The position numbers and the translations under genes were made by a program. A stretch of 35,872 nucleotides of DNA from the NCBI GenBank assembly GCA_944386155.1, contig CALWZY010000005.1, positions 1 to 35,872 on the forward strand, given 5' to 3'. The notes under the pieces were generated by a model that had not been told where the DNA came from, made no database searches, and was given only the letters and a program-made list of their open reading frames with translations. The DNA is from an uncultured Clostridia bacterium. GTDB lineage: Bacteria > Bacillota > Clostridia > TANB77 > CAG-508. Every line of letters begins with the position of its first letter. The stretch's first letter is position 1. Positions 17,111 through 25,782 of the stretch are shown piece after piece.

Positions 17111-17150
17111 AAAATCCTTAATAACTTAAATATTAAGGATTTTTAATTTT
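17111..17150 (+). terminator. Terminator of the acyl-CoA synthetase operon
   Basis: A 13-bp perfect stem (17111-17123 with 17131-17143) and a 7-nt loop are followed by TAATTTTTATTTT. Confidence 0.88.
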
Positions 17151-17225
17151 TATTTTATTTTATCTAATTTTATCTAATTTTATTTTTTCAATTTAATTTT
17201 TTAATTTTATTTAATATTTTCTTCT
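17151..17225. repeat. T-rich low-complexity tract
   Basis: Tandem-like copies of TTTTATCTAA and TTTTATTT lie between two convergent genes. No other function is visible. Confidence 0.6.
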
Positions 17226-17246
17226 ATATCATTCAATTTTAAAAAT

Positions 17247-17468
17247 TTAATCTTCATAATTATTTAATAACTCTTTTAATTTCTCCATTTCATCTTTAGA
17301 AAAAGTTACACCTTTACCCATTTTAGAATGATCTTCGCTCCAATCTCTTAAATCAAACTTTGGATCTCTTCCATTCCAGCTAACTAAATTTAATTCTTTG
17401 CTCCAACCTTTTTCAGTAGTAGATAATACTCCTATTTTTTTAATTACTTCATATGTTATTTCTGCCAT
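17247..17468 (-). CDS. PC4/YdbC-family ssDNA-binding protein
   Basis: This is a 73-residue protein of the YdbC type. GWSKELNLVSWNGRDPKFD, then LRDWSEDHSKMGKGVTF, then a terminal helix matches the bacterial PC4-like fold that binds single-stranded DNA. The start is taken at the second ATG (17468), because GGAG lies 8 bases upstream of it and only 2 bases before the first ATG (17474). The physiological role in bacteria is unclear. It lies downstream of the ROK kinase on the same strand. Confidence 0.88.
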   Translation of the reverse strand: MAEITYEVIKKIGVLSTTEKGWSKELNLVSWNGRDPKFDLRDWSEDHSKMGKGVTFSKDEMEKLKELLNNYED

Positions 17469-17553
17469 TTCCATCTCTCCTTTATACTTTTCTCTCTTTT
17501 CTATTTATCTTTCTTTTATTTATCTTTTTTATTCTTTTTTCTTTTCTTCTTCT

Positions 17554-18474
17554 CTACTCTTCTTCTAAAGTTACTGTTGCACCAATAATTCCAGCATCAT
17601 TTTTAAATTTAGCTACCTTTATTTCTGGTGAAGATTCCTGATTATACGTACTATTAGGTTCTTTTAATTTATCTAATAACTTTTTGAAAATTGGATTATC
17701 CTCATAATATGCAAAACTTCCGCCAAGTGAAATTACTTCAGGTTCAAATATATCTATTATATTGCATAATCCTACTTTTAGATAATCTAAATATTCATCT
17801 ATAACCTTTTCTATTTTTTCATTATTAAAATCTAGTAATTTTTCATTTAAATATCTTCCTGTAAAATCATTATCAATTTCTAAAACTTCTGCTATATTTC
17901 TTTTTAAAGCTCTCATTGAAGCATAAGTTTCAAAACATCCTCTTTTACCACAATTACATTGAAGACCATCTTTTACTATGACCATATGTCCTATTTCAAA
18001 ACCAGCATATCTTTTAGGCTCTAATAGTTTTCCTCCCATAAACACTGCTGCACCAATTCCTGTACCCATGCACAAAAACACACAATCATCTGCATCTTTT
18101 AAAGATCCATAATATTTTTCAGCTATTGCTGCACATTTTGAATCATTTCTAATTTGCATTGGTAAATTTATTGTTTTTTGAAGTTCAGAAATTATATCAA
18201 ATTTGAAAAGACCTAAATTAGGTGACTTCACAATTATATTATCTTTTATAGTTCCTGGTGCTGCAATTCCAATCATATCTATTTCAGATATACTTAATTG
18301 AGTATCATCTAAAACTTCATTGATTAATTCTAAAATATGATTTACTAATGCTTCTTTAATATTCTGTTTGTCTTGCTTGCTTAAATCTATTCCTGACATA
18401 TCTATTAAGTTACCATTTTTGATAACTCCAACGCCGACATGGCTTCCACCTATATCAACACCTATTCTTATCAT
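17554..18474 (-). CDS. ROK-family sugar kinase, glucokinase-like
   Basis: This 306-residue protein begins with the phosphate-binding GVDIGGSHVGVGVI. It has the second ATP motif GTGIGAAVFMGG (about 136-147) and the ROK zinc site CNCGKRGCFE with the preceding GHM histidine (about 162-185). The family phosphorylates glucose, mannose, N-acetyl-sugars or similar; length and motifs fit glucokinase best but the substrate is not certain. It has its own promoter and RBS (AAGGAG). Confidence 0.92.
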   Translation of the reverse strand: MIRIGVDIGGSHVGVGVIKNGNLIDMSGIDLSKQDKQNIKEALVNHILELINEVLDDTQLSISEIDMIGIAAPGTIKDNIIVKSPNLGLFKFDIISELQKTINLPMQIRNDSKCAAIAEKYYGSLKDADDCVFLCMGTGIGAAVFMGGKLLEPKRYAGFEIGHMVIVKDGLQCNCGKRGCFETYASMRALKRNIAEVLEIDNDFTGRYLNEKLLDFNNEKIEKVIDEYLDYLKVGLCNIIDIFEPEVISLGGSFAYYEDNPIFKKLLDKLKEPNSTYNQESSPEIKVAKFKNDAGIIGATVTLEEE

Positions 18475-18497
18475 AATAAACTCCTTTTTTATTTATT

Positions 18498-18526
18498 ATA
18501 TTACACTATTTATCTAAAAATCGCAA
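18498..18526 (-). promoter_or_regulatory. Promoter of the ROK kinase gene
   Basis: Minus strand: TTGCGA, 17 bp, TAATAT, about 24 bases before the start. Confidence 0.6.
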
Positions 18527-18539
18527 ATATTATTTTTAT

Positions 18540-18574
18540 TATAAAATAAAATAAGGAACGTAAATACGCTCCTT
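18540..18574 (-). terminator. Terminator of the type IV pilus operon
   Basis: Stem AAGGAGCGT/ACGTTCCTT in the minus transcript (18553-18561 with 18566-18574), including one G-U pair, is followed by a T-rich tract. It lies just past the pilC stop. Confidence 0.8.
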
Positions 18575-18579
18575 TATTT

Positions 18580-19938
18580 TTATAAATATGCACTGAATAA
18601 GAAAGATCCCATATAAACTTGAATACATGGTACTAGTACTACAACTACAAAGAATACAAGTACTACACCAACTATTGAATAACTTATTTCTGGTAAAACT
18701 TTCATTATCTTTTGTAATATATTATCTATATCCATTTCAACATATTCAAGTAACTTATCAAGCATTGCACCTAAGTCTGTTTGCATACCAACTTTAAGCA
18801 TTTCAGTTGTCATTCTATTTCCAAATCCCGCTTCTTCAAAAGGAGTAACCCATGATTGTCCAATCATAATATTATTTATAGATGATTCAACTATTGACAT
18901 CATAACATTATTTCTAATAACATTTTTTGAAACTTCTAAAGCTTGCTGAATTCTCATACCATTTTTTATATTTAATGTTACAGCTTTCATAACTCTAGAA
19001 AAATCTAAAGCATAGATTAATGGTCCAAAAATAGGCATTGTATATTTAAAATAATGATACTTATATTTTCCAACTGGTGTATGTACATATACTACTATTG
19101 CAACAATTACTGCGAGTATTATTCCTGCTGGAACATACCACCATATTAATGCCTTATCTAGAAAGTTTGAAAACCACATAGTAGGAGCAGGTAATTCTTC
19201 TTGAGATCCAACTGCATCAAATACTTCTTGAATAGAAGGTATTGCATAAAGAGTACCTATTATTAATAGTAAAATCATTCCTACAAATTGTATTAAATTA
19301 GGAATTATAATTTTTTTAACTTTTCTTATCAAGGCATCATTACTATCTAAATATGCTAAGGCTTGTTCTAATGATTTAACAAGTGACCCTGAAAGCTCTC
19401 CAACTTTAATCATATTTGTATAAATTACTGGAAATACATTTTCATAGTATTCCATAGTAGTATACATATAATCTCCGCCTTCAACACCTGATAATATATC
19501 TTCCAAAACTCCTCTTAAACTAGGATTTTCTGTAGATTGAATTACAGTCTGAAGTGCGTGTATATTATTAAAATCAGCTTTTTTCAAAAGCAAAAAACTT
19601 TGAGTAAAAACCATAACATCTCTTTTAGTAATTTTTTGTGTACTTAAATATTTTGATTTAAAAGATTGATATGTAGAAACTTTCTCTTTTTTATTTCTAT
19701 TATTATACAAAAGATCAATCTGTGCTGGTGACATATCTTTTAGCACAGCTTCAGCATCTTTATGATTTCTAGCTTTATATTTATCTTTTGTACCAAAGTT
19801 TACTGCTTGCTGAATATCAATTGGGACTAAATCATTTTTCTTAAGTTTTTTTACTAATTCAGCTTTTGTCATTCCTGAAATAGTATTTTTTACAACTCGT
19901 CCGTTTTTAGTCATAGCCTTATATTGATAAGTTGGCAT
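18580..19938 (-). CDS. pilC: Type IV pilus inner-membrane platform protein PilC
   Basis: This 452-residue protein of the T2SF/GspF family has an N-terminal MPTYQYKAMTKNGRVVKN segment and two copies of the T2SF helical domain (about 105-235 and 300-430). Three strong transmembrane segments lie near 207-230, 265-288 and 420-445. PilC anchors the assembly (PilB) and retraction (PilT) motors in the membrane. An insert of charged residues between 55 and 100 makes the N-terminus longer than usual. It is the last gene of the pilus operon, 86 nt after pilT. The RBS is AGGAGG. Confidence 0.93.
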   Translation of the reverse strand: MPTYQYKAMTKNGRVVKNTISGMTKAELVKKLKKNDLVPIDIQQAVNFGTKDKYKARNHKDAEAVLKDMSPAQIDLLYNNRNKKEKVSTYQSFKSKYLSTQKITKRDVMVFTQSFLLLKKADFNNIHALQTVIQSTENPSLRGVLEDILSGVEGGDYMYTTMEYYENVFPVIYTNMIKVGELSGSLVKSLEQALAYLDSNDALIRKVKKIIIPNLIQFVGMILLLIIGTLYAIPSIQEVFDAVGSQEELPAPTMWFSNFLDKALIWWYVPAGIILAVIVAIVVYVHTPVGKYKYHYFKYTMPIFGPLIYALDFSRVMKAVTLNIKNGMRIQQALEVSKNVIRNNVMMSIVESSINNIMIGQSWVTPFEEAGFGNRMTTEMLKVGMQTDLGAMLDKLLEYVEMDIDNILQKIMKVLPEISYSIVGVVLVFFVVVVLVPCIQVYMGSFLFSAYL

Positions 19939-20024
19939 TTTTATACCTCCTACTTACATTAGTTAACTTTTCTTTATTCTATCATATAAAAAATATTTTT
20001 TGTATATCAATATTATCCTTTTTA

Positions 20025-21122
20025 TTATCCTTTGTGCATTTTTAAATTTGATATCGTTCTTTCTAATGCTGTATAATTTTTCTCTTCTATTTGTTCCTTT
20101 GCTTGATCAATCGTTATTCTTCCTTTTATTACTAAACTTGCTAAAGAATTTAATAAACTAATACTTCCCTTTTCAAGACTTCCTTGTACAGCATCTTCTA
20201 ATTCTGAAATACTAAATTTTTCTTTTCTTAAACATCCTGCAACAATATTATCAACAACCATTACTTCTGGAACCATTACTAAGTCATTTCCATCTGCAGA
20301 CTTTATTAATCTTTGTGAAACAACTATTTTAAGTAATGCTGCCATTAAATATTTAATTTGTGCTTGGTCTGAAAAATCATAGAAATTTATAATTCTATCT
20401 ATTGTCTCTGCACAAGATTTTGTATGTAGAGTTCCTATTACTAAATGTCCTGATTCTGCCATATCTATAGCAGCTTCCATTGTAAACCTGTCACGAATCT
20501 CTCCTATTACTAGAATATCACAGTCTTCTCTTAGAGCATTTCTAACACCATCTACGAAAGTTAGAGAGTCTGCTCCTTCACCAACCTCTTTTTGTATAAT
20601 GATTGATTTTTTAGATTTATGTTTGTATTCAACCGGAGCTTCTAAAGTTAATATTTTTTTATTTTGTTTTTCATTTATATTATTAATTAAAGCATTAAGA
20701 GTCGTTGATTTACCTGAATTAGTTTTACCTGTAACTAATATTACACCTTGAGGTTGATATGTCATTTGTCTTACAACATCAGGAATTCCTAGTTCTTCAA
20801 AAGCAGGTAAAGTATTTTTAATAATTCTCAAAGTAAATAAAGGAATTCCATCCATATTAGATATATTAACCCTCATTCTTATTCCTTTATAAATTAAAGA
20901 TGTATCTAATCTTCTATCATCTTTAAACTTCTCATCTAGAATAACATTTCCTTTTACTATATAATCATAAACAGTATATATATCTTCTTCTGTAACTACA
21001 TTTTCTTTTGATGGAACTAAAGATTTTTTTATCCTTAGAACTGGCTTTAACCCACATATAATATGTATGTCTGATGCGTCATTTGCTATTCCTTCGTCTA
21101 ATACTTTTTCAAAATCTATCAT
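20025..21122 (-). CDS. pilT: Type IV pilus retraction ATPase PilT
   Basis: From the ATG at 21122 this has 365 residues. The N-terminal domain includes DASDIHIICGLKPVLRI. Walker A is GKTNSGKST (132-140), followed by an Asp-box region, Walker B-like DILVIGEIRDRFTMEAA, and the His box GTLHTKS. PilT powers pilus retraction. The start is set here because GGAGG lies 5 bases upstream; the ATG 12 bases further up overlaps that ribosome site. It is 19 nt downstream of pilB. Retraction implies true twitching or DNA-uptake pili and not only a secretion system. Confidence 0.94.
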   Translation of the reverse strand: MIDFEKVLDEGIANDASDIHIICGLKPVLRIKKSLVPSKENVVTEEDIYTVYDYIVKGNVILDEKFKDDRRLDTSLIYKGIRMRVNISNMDGIPLFTLRIIKNTLPAFEELGIPDVVRQMTYQPQGVILVTGKTNSGKSTTLNALINNINEKQNKKILTLEAPVEYKHKSKKSIIIQKEVGEGADSLTFVDGVRNALREDCDILVIGEIRDRFTMEAAIDMAESGHLVIGTLHTKSCAETIDRIINFYDFSDQAQIKYLMAALLKIVVSQRLIKSADGNDLVMVPEVMVVDNIVAGCLRKEKFSISELEDAVQGSLEKGSISLLNSLASLVIKGRITIDQAKEQIEEKNYTALERTISNLKMHKG

Positions 21123-21141
21123 TTTAACCTCCATATTATTA

Positions 21142-22773
21142 CTATTTGTTGAATAATACTACTTTTTTATCTAATTCTTCTAATGTTGTTCTTCCATCTA
21201 ATACCTTATATAATCCATCTATTTCAAAAGGTAAATATCCATCCTTTAAAGCTTGCGTTCTAATTTCATAAGTAGATGCACCATTAACAACTAGTTCTTT
21301 TATATGATCTGTCATACTTAAAATCTCTATAATAGCAATTCTTCCTAGATAACCTGTGTTATTACATTCTTTACATCCTACAGTTTGATATGTATATTTT
21401 CCTCTAAAATCAAATTTAATTCCATAAGGAGCTGCAAGTTTATTCATAGCTTCTTTTTCTTCTTCTGTAAACTGTCTTTTTTTAGCACAGTGAGGACATA
21501 CTCTTCTTACTAATCTTTGTGAAACACATGTTGCGACTGTACTTGATATATCATAATCAGAAATTCCAAGTTTTCTTAATCTAGTAATAACTTCTATAGC
21601 ATTTATTGTATGAATTGTAGATAATACATAGTGTCCAGTTTGACCTGCTTGCATTGCAATTTCAGCTGTCTCTAAATCTCTTATTTCTCCTACTAATATA
21701 ATATTAGGGTCTTGTCTTAAAACTGTTCTAAGAGAACTTGCAAAAGTTGCTTTAGGTCCTACTTCAACTTGATTTAATCCTTCTATTCTAATTTCAACTG
21801 GATCTTCTATTGTAATAATATTAACATCTGGAGTATTTAAAGTATTTATAATACTGTATAAAGTAGTTGTTTTTCCTTCTCCAGTTGGAGCAGCTACAAT
21901 TGTAATAGAATTTCTTTTATCAAAATGTTTTTTTACAAAATTTTCTTCTCTAGGAAAACCAAGTTCATATATATCTCTTATCTTTGCCTCTTTTTTTAGT
22001 AAACGTAAAACAAACTTTTCTCCATATATAGTAAGCTGTGAAGAAACACGAATATTGTAATCAGGATAAAGTAATATTCTACCATCTTGATCTTCTTGTT
22101 TTTCTTGATACATATTAGAAATTGCTTTCAATCTTCCTATTATTTGAGATTGCTTTTCCTTTTCTATTTTTGCAACAACTATTAAATTACCATCAATTCT
22201 ATATCTTACCCTAATTATATTCTCCATTGGTTCTATATGAATATCTGATGCATTTTTTTCCATTGCTGTTTTTATAATAGTATCTATTAATTTAACAACA
22301 TCTTGTCCTACTGTTGTTAGATTATCAGTTGAAGTTCCTTCTAATGATTTTAAAGTATTCTCTAAATTAGAATCAAAAGTTAAATATCTTTCCATTTGAT
22401 ATCCATTATGTAATAACAATAATCTAACTTGCTCTACCGCTTTTTTATTTGTTAAATCAGAAAAACAAACTTTTACCTTACCATTATATTCTTCAAATGG
22501 TACAGCTTTGCTTCTTTTACAAACATCTAAAGATAAATAATCTGTTGGTTGTATTCTTAATACATTATTGTTTAATAATACAACCTTTTCATTTAATATT
22601 TCTCCTAATGCCTTTAATAGTTCATTCTCATCACATAAATTTAAAAAATGAATTATATCTACTAACTTTTTATTAGGATGATTTTTTTGATGTCTTATTG
22701 CTTCTTTTACATCAGCCTCTGTTACTATATTTCTTTTTACAAGTTCTATTCCTATTGGCACATTTCTTGCCAT
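21142..22773 (-). CDS. pilB: Type IV pilus assembly ATPase PilB
   Basis: This 543-residue GspE/PilB ATPase has an N-terminal GspE-N domain (about 1-150). The catalytic half starts at DIHIEP (about 177), with Walker A APTGEGKT (295-302), Walker B NIILVGEIRD, and the His box STIHT. A tetracysteine zinc site, CPHCAKK and CKECNNTGY, lies near 420-465. The usual Ser in Walker A (GSGKT) is Glu here. It drives pilus extension from the cytoplasmic side. It sits upstream of pilT and downstream of a pilin-like gene. Confidence 0.95.
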   Translation of the reverse strand: MARNVPIGIELVKRNIVTEADVKEAIRHQKNHPNKKLVDIIHFLNLCDENELLKALGEILNEKVVLLNNNVLRIQPTDYLSLDVCKRSKAVPFEEYNGKVKVCFSDLTNKKAVEQVRLLLLHNGYQMERYLTFDSNLENTLKSLEGTSTDNLTTVGQDVVKLIDTIIKTAMEKNASDIHIEPMENIIRVRYRIDGNLIVVAKIEKEKQSQIIGRLKAISNMYQEKQEDQDGRILLYPDYNIRVSSQLTIYGEKFVLRLLKKEAKIRDIYELGFPREENFVKKHFDKRNSITIVAAPTGEGKTTTLYSIINTLNTPDVNIITIEDPVEIRIEGLNQVEVGPKATFASSLRTVLRQDPNIILVGEIRDLETAEIAMQAGQTGHYVLSTIHTINAIEVITRLRKLGISDYDISSTVATCVSQRLVRRVCPHCAKKRQFTEEEKEAMNKLAAPYGIKFDFRGKYTYQTVGCKECNNTGYLGRIAIIEILSMTDHIKELVVNGASTYEIRTQALKDGYLPFEIDGLYKVLDGRTTLEELDKKVVLFNK

Positions 22774-22799
22774 AGTAATCCCTCTCTTTCGTATATTTC

Positions 22800-23759
22800 T
22801 TATTCTTCTTCTGTATAAATATTGTTATCATTCAAGTGATCAACAAGTAATTTATATAAATCACTATTACTTATACTTTCCCATTTACCTGTTTGTCCAT
22901 CTTCAAAATATTTTGTATCAAATTCTTTAGTTCTATCTACTGTATATCCACTTACAAATTTACTTCCATCTTCTCTTGTTGCATATACTGGAACAATTGG
23001 ATAATTTGTTTCTTTATACAAAAATGCTAATTTTCCTTTTGGAGTAATTGCAAATCTTGGTATCCATGCTTGAACATTTTCTGCATCTACTTCTTTTGCA
23101 TCTAATGTTGTGGCATAACATAAAAAACTATCAAAATATGAATAATTAGCCCAGTTCTCATCACTTTTTGATACGACTTTAAATTTTTTATCTATTCCGG
23201 AAAGATTAATATTATTTAATGTATTTACATATTCTTTTCCATCTTTAGAAATAACTACTGGTTTTAAATAATCATACATATATATATCATCTTCTAGTTT
23301 TACATTTTCCCTTTGTTTTGTAAGCCTAATTTCTGTTGCATCTGCATTTTCAAAATCGCCTTTCAAATCATATTTAACTTGAATAACAATTTCTTTTACT
23401 ATATCAAAATCAGCTTTAAACTCATCATATTTTAGCTTGTTTACTGAAATATTAATTTTATAAATATCTGGATTCAAGTCAGTAATTCCAAAATTTTCTG
23501 CAACTTCCTCATTTATATTACTTCTAGTTTTATAAAAAAAATCATCATCATATTCTAAAGAATCTAATTGCTCTGCTATTTTAGTTGCAACATCATGGGC
23601 TCTTGCATTCATTCTCATTTCATATGATAAAGATCTTATATTGCTATATACTGTAAGCAAAAAAGTTAAAGACATAGCAAGTATGAATAAAGCTATAACT
23701 AAATCTTGTCCTGTTACACCATTTTCACTTTTTAGTTTTTTAATCATATTACTTATCAT
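22800..23759 (-). CDS. Pilin-like protein with type IV prepilin N-terminus
   Basis: This 319-residue protein has a basic leader ending SENG, then VTGQDLVIALFILAMSL as a hydrophobic helix. A prepilin peptidase cut after Gly14 would put Asp at +5, where pilins normally have Glu. The remaining 280 residues are a large beta-rich domain with no recognised motif. The size suggests a minor pilin at the tip or an adhesive subunit. It lies between pilD and pilB in the operon. Confidence 0.75.
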   Translation of the reverse strand: MISNMIKKLKSENGVTGQDLVIALFILAMSLTFLLTVYSNIRSLSYEMRMNARAHDVATKIAEQLDSLEYDDDFFYKTRSNINEEVAENFGITDLNPDIYKINISVNKLKYDEFKADFDIVKEIVIQVKYDLKGDFENADATEIRLTKQRENVKLEDDIYMYDYLKPVVISKDGKEYVNTLNNINLSGIDKKFKVVSKSDENWANYSYFDSFLCYATTLDAKEVDAENVQAWIPRFAITPKGKLAFLYKETNYPIVPVYATREDGSKFVSGYTVDRTKEFDTKYFEDGQTGKWESISNSDLYKLLVDHLNDNNIYTEEE

Positions 23760-23770
23760 ATCTTTCCCTC

Positions 23771-24580
23771 TTACAATACTAAAATCTTAAACACTTGTAT
23801 ACATACAACAATTAAATTTGATATTGCCAAATAAAAAGCAATTGGAATTTCTCCTTTTTCATTTTCTTCTTCAGATAATATATTACTCTTATCTATTGGC
23901 TTTAATTTTATACTAACAATTTTCATAACAGTAATTAATATCATAATCAATACAGTCATAAAAACTTCATTTGTAGTAATAAATAATTGCATATATTCTA
24001 TAATCATTACTAAATCAATTATATAATTGTCACATTTAATATTATTTATAAAATATAATATTAAAATTGATGCAATATATATAATATATCTATACATATT
24101 AGCAAATTCTAACTGACCTACTATGCATAGATATAACATATATCCAAGACATAGTAATGTTCCAAAAAGAATAACTGGTCTAAAAACTATTTTTTTCTCT
24201 TTGTCTATTCCTGCTATTATCATAATAGTTGTTGCATAAATGATTAAATATAAAAAATTAAATAAAACATCTATTGTAACTTCCATTACTGGAATTTGTA
24301 ATTTTAAATATAATAAAACAGCAATAAAACCAGATAATACTTCAATTATAAAATATCTTGGTCTTATTTTTTCTTTACAATATCTACATTTTCCACCTAA
24401 AAACACATAGCTTAATATTGGGATAAGATCAAAAAATCCAAGTTTGTGACCACAATTAGGACAAAAAGATCTTTCTTTTATTATATCTTTTTTTAAAGGT
24501 AATCTATAAACAGCAAGAGTTGCAAAACTGCCAAATAAAGTACCAATTATAAATATTAAAAGTAAAAATATTAATTCCAT
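23771..24580 (-). CDS. pilD: Type IV prepilin peptidase
   Basis: This is a 269-residue polytopic membrane protein. The N-terminal GSFATLAVYRLP, then CPNCGHKLGFFDLIPILSYVF and CRYCKEKIRPRYF-IE, is the classic zinc-binding methyltransferase part of PilD. The first catalytic Asp lies in AGIDKEKKIV (about 124). The second, usually in GxGD, is less clear: YIIDLVMIIEYM is the likely equivalent but lacks the glycines. It cleaves prepilin leaders and methylates the new N-terminus. It follows a terminator behind the pilin gene. Confidence 0.9.
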   Translation of the reverse strand: MELIFLLLIFIIGTLFGSFATLAVYRLPLKKDIIKERSFCPNCGHKLGFFDLIPILSYVFLGGKCRYCKEKIRPRYFIIEVLSGFIAVLLYLKLQIPVMEVTIDVLFNFLYLIIYATTIMIIAGIDKEKKIVFRPVILFGTLLCLGYMLYLCIVGQLEFANMYRYIIYIASILILYFINNIKCDNYIIDLVMIIEYMQLFITTNEVFMTVLIMILITVMKIVSIKLKPIDKSNILSEEENEKGEIPIAFYLAISNLIVVCIQVFKILVL

Positions 24581-24640
24581 TAGTTTATAGATCCTTTCCT
24601 TTCTTCTGCCTTTAATTTATTTTTCTTCATTTTTAAAAAA

Positions 24641-24672
24641 AGAGCATATGTTTTAAGCACTACATATGCTCT
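24641..24672 (-). terminator. Intra-operon terminator after the pilin gene
   Basis: An 11-bp perfect stem (AGAGCATATGT, 24641-24651 with 24662-24672) is followed on the minus strand by TTTTTTTAAA. It lies between the pilin gene and pilD, so it should let pilin mRNA be made in excess over the motor genes. Confidence 0.85.
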
Positions 24673-24690
24673 CTTTTTAATAATATTTTA

Positions 24691-25131
24691 TTATTCTGCA
24701 TTTTCTACTGTAACTGCTTGTCCTACAACATCATATGTTGCTGAATATGATTTATCATCAATTTTAACTTTAAATTTAACATTATTTGTTGTAGCTTCTA
24801 CTGTTGCTTCACCTTCTATAGTATATGAACCAGGTAATGCTTTTCTGAATTCTGAATCAGTTGTATTAATAGCATCTTTTACATTGTTTGCTATATTAAC
24901 ACCTGTTAAATCTCCTCCTTCAGCAGTAAATTGAGATATTTGTGTAGTAATAGCTAAAGTAAGTTGCTCTTCGATATCTCCTTTGTTTGTGCTTTCTTTT
25001 GCTTGATTTGCTTGATTTAATATACCATTAGGTCCTAGTACCATTGAAATAGATACAGCAGCTAAAATTAACAATACGATAATTGTAATTACAAGTGCTA
25101 CTAATGTTATACCTTTTTGATTTCTCATCAT
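24691..25131 (-). CDS. pilA: Major type IV pilin
   Basis: This 146-residue prepilin has the short leader MMRNQKG, then ITLVALVITIIVLLILAAVS as the assembly helix. The cut after Gly7 leaves Ala at +5, where canonical pilins have Glu. The C-terminal domain ends in beta strands and has no disulfide cysteines. Position, size and the strong RBS (AAAGGAGG) make it the likely main subunit. It is followed by a terminator that would favour its own expression. Confidence 0.85.
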   Translation of the reverse strand: MMRNQKGITLVALVITIIVLLILAAVSISMVLGPNGILNQANQAKESTNKGDIEEQLTLAITTQISQFTAEGGDLTGVNIANNVKDAINTTDSEFRKALPGSYTIEGEATVEATTNNVKFKVKIDDKSYSATYDVVGQAVTVENAE

Positions 25132-25187
25132 TGTAAAATCCTCCTTTAAATTTTCTTGTGTATATATTTTTAAAAAATATAACCTAA

Positions 25188-25772
25188 TTATTTTGTTGTA
25201 CCTGTATCAAAAAAAGGTTTATCATCATCTTCCTTTTCATTGTCTTTGTCATCTTTATCCTCTTTTTGATTTGTACTTGATGTATCTTTATTATCATTTT
25301 TATTACTATTATTTGTAGTAGAAGAACTATTAGAACTTCCGCTATTATAATCTTTATCTGATAAACTACCGCTTGTAGAAGTAGTACTTGAACTTGAACT
25401 TGAGCTTGAGCTTGAAGTAGAACTTGAAGATGTACTTCCAGTATTTACAGTATTTACTCCATCATATGTATTTGATTCAATATCTGAAAATGGATGTTTT
25501 TTACCTCTATCAATTATTCCTTCTGCTATGTAATCAGATACATCATCAGAATCTAAACTATACATGCTTTTTGATAAAGATACTATTATTTGATTTGATT
25601 GTATTGCATCATCTTCTAAAGCATTTGAAACTTCATCATCTCTTGAATATTCTATTGTCTCATTTTCTCCAGTATTAATATTTAAATAATCATAAAATAC
25701 TAATATTAGAATTATTACCATAGCAACTGCAATTAGTGCCATGCATATTACTTCTTTTATAATAGATTTCAT
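25188..25772 (-). CDS. Membrane-anchored Ser-rich pilus-operon protein
   Basis: I do not recognise this 194-residue protein. It has one N-terminal transmembrane helix (about 10-27), a short structured region (30-105) and a C-terminal half made almost wholly of Ser, Thr, Asn, Asp and Lys, with a near-homopolymeric Ser block around 110-130. It sits where a pilP-like gene would be in other pilus operons, between pilO-like and pilin genes, but no PilP similarity is visible. Confidence 0.7.
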   Translation of the reverse strand: MKSIIKEVICMALIAVAMVIILILVFYDYLNINTGENETIEYSRDDEVSNALEDDAIQSNQIIVSLSKSMYSLDSDDVSDYIAEGIIDRGKKHPFSDIESNTYDGVNTVNTGSTSSSSTSSSSSSSSSSTTSTSGSLSDKDYNSGSSNSSSTTNNSNKNDNKDTSSTNQKEDKDDKDNEKEDDDKPFFDTGTTK

Positions 25773-25782
25773 AATCTTTACC

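Noticed and set aside
19950..20010. A/T palindrome (AAAAAATATTTTTT) between pilT and pilC as terminator or promoter
   Set aside because: Weak A/T-only pairing without a following T-run in the right direction, and the TTGATA/TAGAAT spacing of 23 is too long.
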